From positions 1 through 33,255 of the forward strand of contig JAKALD010000006.1 of the NCBI GenBank assembly GCA_021813275.1: a stretch of DNA of 33,255 bases, written 5' to 3'. The DNA is from Pseudomonadota bacterium. GTDB lineage: Bacteria > Pseudomonadota > Gammaproteobacteria > Burkholderiales > SG8-39. Made by a program: the position numbers and the translations under genes. Positions 18,746-29,567 of this stretch are shown piece after piece; within the stretch, counting starts at the first letter, position 1; each line of letters begins with the position of its first letter. The notes beneath the pieces were generated by a model. The model saw nothing but the letters and a program-made list of their open reading frames with translations. It had not been told where the DNA came from and did not search any database.

Positions 18746-19665
18746 GGCTGGTTCTCCTCAGTACGCGCGGCGAACACGCGGCTCGCGCGCACATCCTCGG
18801 CCTCGATCGTCATCAGCGCCTCGCGCGTGAGCGGCGCGCCGCGGCGCTCGAACAGGCGCTTCGCCTGGCGCAGGCGCGCGCGGTCGAGCGCGTTGCGGAT
18901 CGAGCGCGCGTTCGCGAAGTGCGGCTGGGCGCGCCGCAGGCCGATGTATTCGCGCAGCGCCGCCTGCGCCCCGGCGCTCAGCCGGTATTGCATCCCGGCG
19001 AGCATCAGCTCGGCGATCGCGTAGAGCTCGCTTTCCGAGTAGTCCGGGAAGTCGATGTGGTGCGCGATGCGCGAGGCCATGCCCGGGTTGGAGGCGAAGA
19101 AGCGCCCCATGCGGTCCCTGTAGCCCGCGAGGATCACCACCAGGTCCTCGCGCTGGTTCTCCATCACCTGCAGCAGGATCTCGATCGCCTCCTGGCCGTA
19201 GTCGCGCTCGTTCTCGGGGCGGTACAGGTAGTAGGCCTCGTCGATGAACAGCACCCCGCCCATCGCCCGCTTGAGCACCTCCTTGGTCTTGGGCGCGGTG
19301 TGGCCGATATACTGGCCCACCAGGTCGTCGCGCGTGACCGCGACCAGGTGGCCCTTCCGCGAGTAGCCGAGGGCGTGCAGGATTTCCGCCATGCGCAGCG
19401 CGACGGTCGTCTTGCCGGTCCCCGGGTTGCCGGTGAAGGACATGTGCAGCGACGGCGGCCCCGCCTCGAGCCCCACCGAGCGGCGCAGCTTCTCGACGAG
19501 CAGCAGCGCGGCGATCTCGCGCACGCGGGTCTTCACGGGCGCGAGGCCGACGAGCTCGCGATCGAGCGCCTCGAGCGCGGCCGCGACGTTCGAGTCGCGA
19601 TACAGCGCCTGCAGGTCGAGCCCCTCCGGCCCGGCCTGCGGCTGCAATGCGCGCGTCTCCCCCAT
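18742..19665 (-). CDS. cbbX: CbbX, red-type Rubisco activase (AAA+)
   Basis: A 307-residue AAA+ ATPase that remodels inhibited form IC/ID Rubisco by pulling on the large-subunit C-terminus. Walker [10 protein letters not shown] is at residues 79-87, Walker [14 protein letters not shown] is at about 136-148, the pore-loop region is [11 protein letters not shown], and sensor/arginine segments are seen in [17 protein letters not shown] and [12 protein letters not shown]. Length equals the Rhodobacter sphaeroides protein within a few residues. GGGGAGG precedes the ATG. It lies 22 bases after cbbS and overlaps cbbY by four bases. Its presence matches the red-type cbbL and cbbS. Confidence 0.97.
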   Translation of the reverse strand: MGETRALQPQAGPEGLDLQALYRDSNVAAALEALDRELVGLAPVKTRVREIAALLLVEKLRRSVGLEAGPPSLHMSFTGNPGTGKTTVALRMAEILHALGYSRKGHLVAVTRDDLVGQYIGHTAPKTKEVLKRAMGGVLFIDEAYYLYRPENERDYGQEAIEILLQVMENQREDLVVILAGYRDRMGRFFASNPGMASRIAHHIDFPDYSESELYAIAELMLAGMQYRLSAGAQAALREYIGLRRAQPHFANARSIRNALDRARLRQAKRLFERRGAPLTREALMTIEAEDVRASRVFAARTEENQP

Positions 19666-19687
19666 GTCCTCCCCTCGCGCGAGCGCG

Positions 19688-20107
19688 CTAGGTGTAGCGC
19701 TCGCCTTCGGGGCGTTCGGTGGCGTAGGCGCGCACCGAATAGCGTTGCGTTCGCCCGGCGCCCTCTTCGCGCAGGAGGCCGAAGCCGGGCTCCTTCTTCG
19801 GGCGGTTGACGATGAACGACAGGCGCAGCGACTCCCAGCCGAGGGTCGCGTCGAAGGCGTTCACCTTGACGTAGTGGTCGGGGAAGGTCTTGCGGCAGGC
19901 GTCAACCTCGGCCATGACGCCGGCGGCGTCCTTCAGGTCGAACATCGGCATGCCGTACATCTCCCAGTAGGCGTTGCGCGGGTGCGGATCGTCGGTGTAC
20001 TCGACCGACACCGCCCAGCCGCGGCCGAGGCAGTACTCGATCTGCGCGCGGATCTGCGCGTCCGTGAGGTCGGGCAGGAACGAAAAGGTGCCTTGCGTGA
20101 TTCTCAT
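19688..20107 (-). CDS. cbbS: Ribulose-bisphosphate carboxylase small subunit, red type (form IC)
   Basis: A 139-residue small subunit that caps the L8S8 Rubisco complex. The opening [19 protein letters not shown] and the [12 protein letters not shown] segment are diagnostic for red-type small subunits. The C-terminal extension ([24 protein letters not shown]-type region) supplies the beta-hairpin that lines the central pore in this class. ATG 20107 lies 14 bases after the cbbL stop with GGGAGAA upstream. Intact. Confidence 0.97.
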   Translation of the reverse strand: MRITQGTFSFLPDLTDAQIRAQIEYCLGRGWAVSVEYTDDPHPRNAYWEMYGMPMFDLKDAAGVMAEVDACRKTFPDHYVKVNAFDATLGWESLRLSFIVNRPKKEPGFGLLREEGAGRTQRYSVRAYATERPEGERYT

Positions 20108-20121
20108 GGCGGTTCTCCCGG

Positions 20122-21624
<1,503 letters not shown>

Positions 21625-21641
21625 TTAACCCGCGGTTGTGA

Positions 21642-21664
21642 TAAGAACTACTTAAATGTTCTAA
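21642..21664. promoter_or_regulatory. Candidate CbbR binding region between cbbL and cbbR
   Basis: TTA-N7-TAA (21652-21664) fits the CbbR/LysR-type motif. An overlapping TAA-N7-TTA (21642-21654) shares its centre repeat. Together they form a dyad, AGAAC (21644-21648) and GTTCT (21658-21662) separated by nine bases. The site is about midway in the 115-base divergent promoter region, as usual for cbbR-cbbL pairs. Confidence 0.6.
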
Positions 21665-21703
21665 TCGAACCCATAACGTTTTCGAAATCAGCTCCCGCCC
21701 GGA

Positions 21704-22615
21704 ATGCAGCACGTGACCCTCAAGCAGCTGCGCATCTTCGAGACCGCGGCGCGCCACCTGCACTTCGGGCGCGCCGCGCGGGAAATGCATCTCACTCAGC
21801 CCGCGGTATCGATCCAGCTCAAGCAGCTCGAGGCGCACGTCGGCCTGCCGCTGTTCGAGCAGATGGGAAGGAACATGCATCTCACGCGCGCCGGCGAGGA
21901 GCTGCTGCGCCACAGCCGCATCGTGCTGCAGCAGCTGCGCGAGGCGGGCGCGGCGCTCGACGCGCTCAAGGGCACCGGCGGCGAGCTGCACATCGCGGTG
22001 ACGAGCACCGCGAAGTACTTCGCGCCGAAGGTGCTCGCCGAGTTCCGCCGCCGCCACCCCGAGGTGAAGGTGCGGCTCGCGGTGAGCAACCGCGAGGCGG
22101 TGGTGCGCGAGCTGGCGGAGAACACCGCCGACCTGGTGCTGATGGGGCGCGCGCCGCGCGGGCTGGACACCGAGGCGCACGCGTTCGCGCGCCACCCCCT
22201 CGCGATCATCGCCGCGCCCGAGCATCCGCTCGCGCACCGCCGGCGTATCGCGCTCGCGCAGCTCTCGGGCGATACCTTCCTCATCCGCGAGCGCGGCTCG
22301 GGCACCCGCACCGCCATGGAGCGCTTCTTCGCCGAGCACGGCTTCGAGCCGGCCGAGACCATCGAGATGAGCTCCAACGAGACCATCAAGCAGGCGGTGA
22401 TGGCGGGCATGGGCGTGAGCTTCTTGTCACTGCACACCGTCGGCCTGGAGCTCGCCGCCGGGCGGCTCGCGGTGCTGCGCGTGGCGGGCACTCCGGTGAT
22501 GCGCGAGTGGTTCGTGATCCATCGCGAGCGCAAGCGCCTCTCGCCGGCGGCGGCGGCCTTCAAGGCCTACCTGCTCGAGCGCGGCGCCGAGCTGATCGAG
22601 CGGGCGCTCGCCTGA
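21704..22615 (+). CDS. cbbR: CbbR, LysR-type regulator of the Calvin operon
   Basis: A 303-residue DNA-binding regulator. The N-terminal helix-turn-helix lies in residues about 18-37 ([20 protein letters not shown]), preceded by the typical [18 protein letters not shown]. The effector domain begins near residue 90 ([22 protein letters not shown]), and the [17 protein letters not shown] ligand-site helix is conserved in CbbR. Divergent placement next to cbbL is diagnostic. Family members respond to NADPH, RuBP or phosphoenolpyruvate; which applies here is not visible. ATG 21704 has only a weak Shine-Dalgarno. A 27-base gap separates it from nudC. Confidence 0.95.
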   Translation: MQHVTLKQLRIFETAARHLHFGRAAREMHLTQPAVSIQLKQLEAHVGLPLFEQMGRNMHLTRAGEELLRHSRIVLQQLREAGAALDALKGTGGELHIAVTSTAKYFAPKVLAEFRRRHPEVKVRLAVSNREAVVRELAENTADLVLMGRAPRGLDTEAHAFARHPLAIIAAPEHPLAHRRRIALAQLSGDTFLIRERGSGTRTAMERFFAEHGFEPAETIEMSSNETIKQAVMAGMGVSFLSLHTVGLELAAGRLAVLRVAGTPVMREWFVIHRERKRLSPAAAAFKAYLLERGAELIERALA

Positions 22616-22642
22616 GCACCCGCCTGGCTTAGACTCGGGTCC

Positions 22643-23545
22643 GTGATCGAGCTGCCCTTTCACAGCCCCGAAGGCTTCGCCCCGTCGGGGGCCGCACCGC
22701 AGGCCGCCGGGCCGCGCACCTGGCTCGTGTTCCGCGGCAACGACTTGCTGGTCGAGCTGGGCCCGCCGCGCGCGGCGCCCTCCGACGACCTGCGCGTACC
22801 GGTGCGCGCCACCTGGGCGCGCCTGCCCGCGGAACGCCCGAACGCTCTCGGGCTGCAGCCGCTGCGCAGCCTCGAGGTCGGGCAGCTGGCGGGCACCCGC
22901 TACAGCACGGCGGAAGTGGCTGCCGGCAGTCCGGCGCCCGCCGGCATGGCCTGGGAGGGGCTGCGCGCCCTGTACACGGTGCTCGAGGATGCGCAGCTCG
23001 CGCTCGCGGGGCGCGCGCTGCAGCTCGTCGATTGGGACCGCACCCACCAGTACTGCGGCCGCTGCGGCACGCCCACCGCGCCCAAGGCCGATGAGACCGT
23101 GCGCGTGTGCCCCGCTTGCGGCCTCGCTTCGTACCCGCGGATCGCGCCTGCGGTGATGGCGCTCGTGCGGCGCGGGCGCGAGCTGCTGCTCGCGCGCGGC
23201 CCGCATTTCCCGCCCGGCATGTACAGCGCGCTCGCAGGATTCATCGAGCCGGGCGAGTCGCTCGAGCAGGGGCTCGCGCGCGAGGTCGCCGAGGAAGTGG
23301 GTGTCGCGGTCGACAACGTCGCCTACTTCGCGAGCCAGCCCTGGCCGTTTCCGCACTCGCTGATGATCGCGTTCACCTGCGAATGGACGGCGGGCGAAAT
23401 CCGTCCGCGCGCCGGGGAAATCGAGGCCGCCGCGTGGTTCGATGTATTCCAATTGCCTAAAATCCCAAGTAAAATCTCGATCGCTCGATGCCTGATCGAC
23501 GCGGCCGCTGCGCAGATCCGGCGTCAATTTGGAACGGGCGCCTAG
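22643..23545 (+). CDS. nudC: NAD(+) diphosphatase / RNA de-NADding Nudix hydrolase NudC
   Basis: A 300-residue cytosolic Nudix enzyme hydrolysing NAD(H) to NMN(H) and AMP, and able in the family to remove NAD caps from RNA. A zinc ribbon has C138, C141, C156 and C159 (CGRC, CPAC). The Nudix box spans residues 199-221 (GFIEPGES ... AREVAEEVGV) and is followed by the NudC signature SQPWPFPHS (231-239). The start is GTG 22643, 27 bases after cbbR with little Shine-Dalgarno, so it may be translated from a cbbR transcript. Complete and normal length. No direct link to carbon fixation is established. Confidence 0.95.
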   Translation: MIELPFHSPEGFAPSGAAPQAAGPRTWLVFRGNDLLVELGPPRAAPSDDLRVPVRATWARLPAERPNALGLQPLRSLEVGQLAGTRYSTAEVAAGSPAPAGMAWEGLRALYTVLEDAQLALAGRALQLVDWDRTHQYCGRCGTPTAPKADETVRVCPACGLASYPRIAPAVMALVRRGRELLLARGPHFPPGMYSALAGFIEPGESLEQGLAREVAEEVGVAVDNVAYFASQPWPFPHSLMIAFTCEWTAGEIRPRAGEIEAAAWFDVFQLPKIPSKISIARCLIDAAAAQIRRQFGTGA

Positions 23546-23618
23546 CTTCGCGTCGACGCTTTCGGCGGCGCGGGGCGGCCCAAGAGGGGTTCTGCACGAA
23601 TTGAACGAGTCGCACGCT

Positions 23619-23682
23619 TTTCGTTTTCGCGCCGCACGGCGCAACGAAAGGGCGCAGCCTGGCCAGGGCGCTGGGTTGCGCC
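23619..23682 (+). promoter_or_regulatory. Two consecutive predicted hairpins in the nudC-speDE gap
   Basis: Hairpin 1: TTTCGTT (23619-23625) pairs with AACGAAA (23643-23649). A three-base bulge separates it from an inner GCGCCG/CGGCGC stem with a two-base loop. Hairpin 2 starts one base later: GGCGCAGCC (23651-23659) pairs with GGTTGCGCC (23674-23682), with one G-T pair. Together they occupy 64 of the 162 bases before speDE. No U-run follows either. They may be a nudC terminator, a structured leader or both. Confidence 0.4.
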
Positions 23683-23707
23683 TTCGCGCTTATCGGGGGG
23701 ACGAAAA

Positions 23708-24967
23708 ATGAACGGTCTGCATCTCATCGGTGACCTGAGCGGCTGCCGCTGCGATCCGCAGCTCCTGCTCGAGGGCGAGCGCTTCCGAGAGCGCTGCGTG
23801 CAATTCGTCAACCAATCCGGCCTCACCGTCCTCGACGCGAGCTTTCACCAGTTCGCCGGCGGCGGGTTCACCGGCGTGGTCGTGCTCGCCGAGTCGCACG
23901 TCGCGATCCATACCTGGCCCGAGCGCCAGGGCCTCACGCTCGACGTCTACGTCTGCAACTACAGCGCCGACAACTCGGCCAAGGCGCGCCAGCTGTTCGA
24001 GGCGATCGTGGCGCACTTCGCGCCGGCCGAGGTCGCGCGCCACGCGATCGAGCGCGGCGAGCACCTGCTCATGGAGCCGCTCAACGACTCGACCGGGTTC
24101 TACATCAAGGCGAGCCGCATGCTGGGCGAGTGGCAGACGCGCTTCCAGAAGATGCAGATCTACGACACGCCGCACTACGGCAAGCTCTTCCGGCTCGACG
24201 GCTTCAACATGACCTCCGAGCGCGAGGAGTTCGTCTACCACGAGAACCTCGTCCACCCGGCGCTCACCGCGCACGCGGCGCCGAAGAGAGTGCTGATCGT
24301 CGGCGGCGGCGACGGCGGCTCCTCCGAGGAAGCGCTCAAGCACCCCTCGGTCGAGCAGGTGACCATGGTCGAGATCGACGCGGACGTGATCAGGGTCGCG
24401 AAGGAGCACTTCCACGCGGTGCATCGCGGCGCCTTCGACAGCCCGCGGCTGCGCGTGCTGATCGAGGACGGGATGCGCTTCGTGCGGGAGACGAGCGAGC
24501 GCTTCGACCTGATCGCGCTCGACCTGAACGACCCGATGGGGCCGGCCGAGGCGCTGTACTCGACCGAGTTCTTCCAGCAGTGCCGCCAGGCGCTCGCCCC
24601 GCAGGGGGCGCTCGTGCTGCACATCGGGGCGCCGGTGGCGCGCCCCGAGCGGGTCGCCGAGCTCGCGCAGCGCCTGAACGGCGTGTTCCGCATCGTGCGT
24701 CCCTACACGATGTACATCCCGCTCTATGGGTCCCAGTGGGCAATGGCCGTCTGCTCGGACAAGCTCGACCCCAAGGCGTTCACCGCCGACGAAATCGACC
24801 GGCGCATCGAGCAGCGCAAGCTCGCCGACCTGCGCTTCTACAACGGCGAGACCCACGAGGGCGTGTTCGCGCTGCCGACCTTCGTGCGCGACCTCGTTGC
24901 GCCGCCGCGCCTGAAGACCACGGCGCGCGGCCGGCGGCTCGGCGTGGTGCGCGCCGCGGCGAAGTGA
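23708..24967 (+). CDS. Bifunctional S-adenosylmethionine decarboxylase-spermidine synthase fusion
   Basis: A 419-residue fusion of SpeD and SpeE. The N-terminal part (about 1-130) is a class 1b AdoMet decarboxylase: self-cleavage before S63 (AES63H) would create the pyruvoyl cofactor, with H68 (HTWPE) and C83 as partner residues. These are the same numbers as in the Thermotoga maritima enzyme. The C-terminal part (about 136-400) is spermidine synthase: LGEWQTRFQKMQIYDT, the aminopropyl-donor site GGGDGGSSEE (199-208), acidic VEID, and catalytic D272 and D275 in ALDLNDPMGP. The fusion should make decarboxylated AdoMet and pass it to a diamine acceptor (normally putrescine). After cleavage SpeE stays attached to the alpha chain. 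There is no ornithine or arginine decarboxylase gene nearby. Confidence 0.94.
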   Translation: MNGLHLIGDLSGCRCDPQLLLEGERFRERCVQFVNQSGLTVLDASFHQFAGGGFTGVVVLAESHVAIHTWPERQGLTLDVYVCNYSADNSAKARQLFEAIVAHFAPAEVARHAIERGEHLLMEPLNDSTGFYIKASRMLGEWQTRFQKMQIYDTPHYGKLFRLDGFNMTSEREEFVYHENLVHPALTAHAAPKRVLIVGGGDGGSSEEALKHPSVEQVTMVEIDADVIRVAKEHFHAVHRGAFDSPRLRVLIEDGMRFVRETSERFDLIALDLNDPMGPAEALYSTEFFQQCRQALAPQGALVLHIGAPVARPERVAELAQRLNGVFRIVRPYTMYIPLYGSQWAMAVCSDKLDPKAFTADEIDRRIEQRKLADLRFYNGETHEGVFALPTFVRDLVAPPRLKTTARGRRLGVVRAAAK

Positions 24968-24969
24968 GC

Positions 24970-25007
24970 ACGGGGGGACCCTCGACGCCACTCGGGTGTC
25001 CCCCCGT
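24970..25007. terminator. Strong hairpin between convergent speDE and aminotransferase genes
   Basis: ACGGGGGGAC (24970-24979) pairs perfectly with GTCCCCCCGT (24998-25007), a 10-bp stem with an 18-base loop, three bases after the speDE stop. No T-run follows, so rho-independent termination is uncertain. Its position between convergent genes suits a bidirectional terminator. Confidence 0.45.
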
Positions 25008-25059
25008 ACCCCCCGGGAACGCGACTAAGCGAACGTAGGGGACCCTCGACGGCACTCGG
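24974..25059 (+). repeat. 22-base direct repeat pair in the convergent gap
   Basis: The 22 bases at 24974-24995 (beginning GGGGACCCTCGAC) recur at 25038-25059 with a single mismatch and a 64-base period. The first copy forms the left arm and loop of the hairpin; the second copy lacks the pairing arm. No function is known. Confidence 0.55.
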
Positions 25060-25082
25060 CCCGCTACCGCTCGAGTCCGGCG

Positions 25083-26423
25083 CTACGCGATGGACTCGAG
25101 CACCTCGCGCACGATCGCGAACAGCTCGTCGATCTGCGGTTTCTCAATGATGAGCGGCGGCGCGAGCTCGAGGATGTCTCCGGCGACCCGCACGTAGGCG
25201 CCTTTCTCGAACGCGCGCACGTGCGCGTCGAACGCGCGCGCGCCGGGCGCGCCCGCGCGCGGCGCGAGCTCGATTGCCGCGATCAGGCCGATGTTGCGGA
25301 TGTCGATCACGTGCGGCAAGCCCTTGAGCGCGTGCGCCTTGTCCTCCCAGTAGGAGGCAAGCTCCGCGGCCCGGCCGAGCAGTCCCTCTTCCGCGTACAC
25401 GTCGAGCGTCGCGAGCCCGGCCGCGCACGCGAGCGGATGCGCCGAATACGTGTAGCCGTGCGGCATCTCGATCGCGCCCTCGGGCCCGGTCATGAAGGCG
25501 CGGAAGACATCCTCCTTCATGAGCACCGCGCCCATCGGCACGGTGGCGTTGGTGATGCCCTTGGCCGTGGTGATCAGGTCCGGGGTGACGCCGAAATGCT
25601 GCGCCCCGAAGGGCTTGCCGAGCCGCCCCCACGCGGTGATCACCTCGTCAAAGATGAGCAGGATTCCGTGCCGGTCGCAGATCTCGCGCAACCGCTCGAG
25701 GTAGCCCACGGGCGGCACCAGCACCCCGGTCGAACAGGCGACCGGCTCCACGATGACCGCCGCGATCGTAGACGGATCGTGGAGCTGGGCGAGCCGCTCG
25801 AGGTCCTCGGCGAGCTCCGCGCCGTGGCGCGGCTGGCCGCGCGAGAAGGCGTTCCTCGCGGGATCATGGGTGTGGCGCAGGTGGTCGACCCCGGCGACGA
25901 GGGCGCCGAAGATCTTGCGGTTGGCCACGATCCCGCCCACGGCGGTGCCACCGAAATTGGCGCCGTGGTAGCCGCGCTCGCGCCCGATCAGGCGCACGCG
26001 CTGGCCCTCGCCGCGCGCGCGGTGGTAGGCGAGCGCGAGCTTGAGCGCGGTGTCGACCGACTCCGAGCCCGAATTGGTGAAGAACACCCGCCTGAGGCCG
26101 GGCGGCGCGAGCTCGACCACGCGATCGGCGAACTCGAAGGCCGCCGGGTGGCCCATCTGGAAGGGCGGAGCGAACTCCATCGTCGCGACCTGCCTCTGCA
26201 CCGCCTCGACGATCTTCCTGCGGCAGTGCCCGGCGTTCACACACCACAGCCCCGAGGTGCCGTCGATCAGGCGCCGCCCCTCCGGAGTGTAGTAGTAGAT
26301 GCCGTCAGCGCGCGCGAGCAGGCGCGGGGCCTTCTTGAACTGGCGGTTGGCCGAAAACGGCATGAAGAACGCCGAGTCTTCAAGCGAGCGGCCAAGCGCC
26401 TCGGGATGTGCTCTTTCGTTCAT
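25083..26423 (-). CDS. Class III aminotransferase, beta-alanine (omega-amino acid):pyruvate type
   Basis: A 446-residue PLP enzyme. The opening FFMPFSANRQFKKAPRLL and DGTSGLWCVNAGHCR are characteristic of omega-amino acid:pyruvate transaminases. PLP-site residues are visible: NSGSESVDTALK (phosphate loop), D259 in IFDEVITAWGR, and the Schiff-base lysine K288 in TTAKGITNATVPMGA. The expected reaction is beta-alanine plus pyruvate to malonate semialdehyde plus alanine, though related enzymes use other omega-amines. It is the last gene of a leftward run, 10 bases after the M20 amidohydrolase. This amidohydrolase could supply beta-alanine from N-carbamoyl-beta-alanine. GGAGG precedes ATG 26423. 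Confidence 0.92.
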   Translation of the reverse strand: MNERAHPEALGRSLEDSAFFMPFSANRQFKKAPRLLARADGIYYYTPEGRRLIDGTSGLWCVNAGHCRRKIVEAVQRQVATMEFAPPFQMGHPAAFEFADRVVELAPPGLRRVFFTNSGSESVDTALKLALAYHRARGEGQRVRLIGRERGYHGANFGGTAVGGIVANRKIFGALVAGVDHLRHTHDPARNAFSRGQPRHGAELAEDLERLAQLHDPSTIAAVIVEPVACSTGVLVPPVGYLERLREICDRHGILLIFDEVITAWGRLGKPFGAQHFGVTPDLITTAKGITNATVPMGAVLMKEDVFRAFMTGPEGAIEMPHGYTYSAHPLACAAGLATLDVYAEEGLLGRAAELASYWEDKAHALKGLPHVIDIRNIGLIAAIELAPRAGAPGARAFDAHVRAFEKGAYVRVAGDILELAPPLIIEKPQIDELFAIVREVLESIA

Positions 26424-26433
26424 GATCCGCCTC

Positions 26434-27669
26434 CTATGTCGTCACCGCGCCGGCGCGCGCCAGCACGGCCTTGAGCAGCACGTCGCAGCCCGCGGCGAGA
26501 TCCTCGGGCGTGGCGCTCTCGGTCTCGTTGTGGCTGATGCCTCCCGCGCAGGGCACGAACACCATGGCGGTCGGCGCGACGCGCGCCAGGTAGACCGCGT
26601 CGTGCGCGGCGCCGCTCACGATATCCCGGTGGGTGAGCCCCAGCTCGCGGGCCGCCGCGCGGACCGATCCGACCAGCTCGGGCGCGAACTCGCTCGGCGG
26701 GAAATACACCACCTCTTTCATCGCGATCGCCACCCGGCAGTCCGCCTCGATTGCCCGGGCGCGCCGCTCGAGCTCGGCGACCATCGCCGAGAGCGTGGCG
26801 TCGCGCGCGCTGCGCAAGTCGATCGTGAAGCGCACCTCGCCCGGCACCACGTTGCGCGAGTTCGGCTTCACCTGCATCGAGCCCACGGTGCCGCGCGCGT
26901 AGTCGGGATGGCTGGTCGCCACGCGGTTCACCTCGAGCACCATGCGGCTCGCCGCGAGCAGCGCGTCCTTGCGCGCCTCCATGGGCGTGGGGCCGGCGTG
27001 CGCGTCCATGCCCGTCACGACGACGTCGAACCAGCGCTGCCCGAGCGCGCCCTGGACCACGCCGATCGTGGTGCGGGCCTCTTCGAGCACCGGCCCCTGC
27101 TCGATGTGCGCCTCGAAGTAGGCGCCGACCGGATGCGGCGCGGCGTTTCCGGCGTAGCCGATCGCCGCGAGCGCCTCGCGCACCGAGGCGCCCTCCGCGT
27201 CGCGCTGCTCGAGCACTTCCGCGAGCGGGTAAACCCCGGCGAACACCCCCGAGCCCATCAGCGTCGGCACGAAGCGAGAGCCCTCCTCATTGGTCCAGGA
27301 CACGACTTCGAGTGGCGCGCGCGTGCGCACCCCGGCATCGTTCAGCGTGCGCACGACCTCCAGTCCCGCCATCACGCCGTAGGCGCCGTCGAACTTGCCC
27401 CCGGAGGGCTGCGAATCGAGGTGGCTGCCCATCACCACCGGCGCGCGGGTCGGCTCCGTGCCCGGGCGCCGCGCGAACAGGTTGCCGATCGCGTCGAATT
27501 CGACCGCCATGCCGGCCTCGCGCGCCCAGCGCGTGAACAAGTCGCGCGCCTGGCGGTCGAGCTCGGTCAGGGTCAGCCGCCGCACCCCGCCCTTGGGCGT
27601 CGCGCCGATGCGCGCCAGCTCCATGAGCGAGTCCCAGAGACGCCGGCGGTCGATGCGCGGGGCGCTCAC
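26434..27669 (-). CDS. M20-family Zn-dependent amidohydrolase (N-carbamoyl-amino acid hydrolase / beta-ureidopropionase type)
   Basis: A 411-residue cytosolic hydrolase of the M20 carbamoylase group, which also includes allantoate amidohydrolase. Metal-site residues are H83 and D94 (GSHLDSQPSGGKFDGAYG), E128-E129 (WTNEEGSRF), the histidine in AHIEQGPVLEE and the final histidine in GGISHNETE. The dimerisation-domain substrate residues appear in VGSMQVKPNSRNVVPGEV. The start is a GTG at 27669, 13 bases after the FAH gene stop. The neighbouring omega-amino acid aminotransferase favours N-carbamoyl-beta-alanine (uracil breakdown) as substrate, but allantoate or N-carbamoyl-L-amino acids cannot be excluded. 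No dihydropyrimidinase or dihydropyrimidine dehydrogenase is in the window. Confidence 0.9.
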   Translation of the reverse strand: MSAPRIDRRRLWDSLMELARIGATPKGGVRRLTLTELDRQARDLFTRWAREAGMAVEFDAIGNLFARRPGTEPTRAPVVMGSHLDSQPSGGKFDGAYGVMAGLEVVRTLNDAGVRTRAPLEVVSWTNEEGSRFVPTLMGSGVFAGVYPLAEVLEQRDAEGASVREALAAIGYAGNAAPHPVGAYFEAHIEQGPVLEEARTTIGVVQGALGQRWFDVVVTGMDAHAGPTPMEARKDALLAASRMVLEVNRVATSHPDYARGTVGSMQVKPNSRNVVPGEVRFTIDLRSARDATLSAMVAELERRARAIEADCRVAIAMKEVVYFPPSEFAPELVGSVRAAARELGLTHRDIVSGAAHDAVYLARVAPTAMVFVPCAGGISHNETESATPEDLAAGCDVLLKAVLARAGAVTT

Positions 27670-27682
27670 GGCCGGGCGCCCG

Positions 27683-28531
27683 TCAGCCGGGGCAGGCGAC
27701 CACTTTCTGGCGCTGCTCGCCCAGTCCCCTGATGCCGAGCGCCATCACGTCGCCCGGCTTGAGGAACACCGGGTTCGGCTTCATGCCCAGCCCGACCCCC
27801 GGCGGCGTACCGGTGGTGATGATGTCCCCGGGCAGCAGTGTCATGTAGTGGCTCACGTAGGACACCAGCTTCGCGACCGAGAAGATCATCGTGCGGGTGT
27901 TACCCGTCTGCATGCGCTTGCCGTTGACGTCGAGCCACATGTCGAGCCCCTGCGGATCGGGGATCTCGTCCGCCGTGACGAGCCAGGGTCCGATCGGCCC
28001 GAAGGTGTCGCAGCCCTTGCCCTTGTCCCACTGCGAGGACTGCATCTGGAATGCGCGCTCGGAGACGTCGTTGACCACGCAGTAGCCCGCGACGTGGGCG
28101 AGCGCCTCGTCCTCCGGGACGTACTGCGCCTTGCTGCCGATCACCACGCCGAGCTCGACCTCCCAGTCGAGCTTGGTCGAGCTCCGCGGCTGGATCACGT
28201 CGTCGTACGGCCCGCTGATGCAGGTCGTCGCCTTCAGGAACACCACCGGCTCGCTCGGGATCGGCTGGTTCGCCTCCTTGGCGTGGTCGGAGTAGTTGAG
28301 CCCGATCGCCACGAACTTGCCGATGCCGACGTAAGGCACGCCGAGGCGCTGGTTGCCGTTGACCACCGGCAGCGACTCCGGCTTGATCTTCAGCAGCATC
28401 TTCAGGCCGCGCGGCGAAAGCTCGTTCGGTCCGATGTTCGCCACCACCTTCGACAGGTCGCGCAGCCTCCCCTCCGCATCGACCACCCCCGGCTTCTCGA
28501 ACCCGCCCTTGCCGTAGCGACACAGTCTCAT
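27683..28531 (-). CDS. Fumarylacetoacetate hydrolase-family protein, probable 2,4-diketo-3-deoxy-sugar-acid hydrolase
   Basis: A 282-residue FAH-fold hydrolase. Metal ligands E124, E126 and D155 (DWEVELGVVIG and VVNDVSERAFQ), H83 in GLNYSDHAKE, and the closing TGTPPGVGLGMKP are standard. FAH enzymes split a C-C bond in acylpyruvates. Members of this length and sequence style that sit beside a 2-keto-3-deoxy-L-fuconate-type dehydrogenase act on 2,4-diketo-3-deoxy-sugar acids, giving pyruvate and a hydroxy-acid. That is the preferred role here, based on the upstream SDR. The older label ureidoglycolate lyase is an alternative and would also fit the amidohydrolase neighbour. ATG 28531; 86 bases downstream of the SDR stop, with a long hairpin between. 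Confidence 0.87.
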   Translation of the reverse strand: MRLCRYGKGGFEKPGVVDAEGRLRDLSKVVANIGPNELSPRGLKMLLKIKPESLPVVNGNQRLGVPYVGIGKFVAIGLNYSDHAKEANQPIPSEPVVFLKATTCISGPYDDVIQPRSSTKLDWEVELGVVIGSKAQYVPEDEALAHVAGYCVVNDVSERAFQMQSSQWDKGKGCDTFGPIGPWLVTADEIPDPQGLDMWLDVNGKRMQTGNTRTMIFSVAKLVSYVSHYMTLLPGDIITTGTPPGVGLGMKPNPVFLKPGDVMALGIRGLGEQRQKVVACPG

Positions 28532-28570
28532 ATTTCAATCCCCTAGAGAAACGCCTTTTCTGAAAGTAAG

Positions 28571-28607
28571 GTGTTGCGCCGCGGCGTGCGACGCCGCAGC
28601 GCAACAC
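28571..28607 (-). repeat. Long hairpin after the SDR stop codon (copy A of a two-member family)
   Basis: Two 17-base arms (28571-28587 and 28591-28607) pair with one mismatch around a GCG loop. The element begins 10 bases downstream of the SDR stop codon on the minus strand and is followed by CTTACTTTC. Its sequence, and the TAAGAACAAC joining it to the stop, match copy B at 32066-32103. Confidence 0.75.
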
Positions 28608-28617
28608 AGCGTTGTTC

Positions 28618-29567
<950 letters not shown>

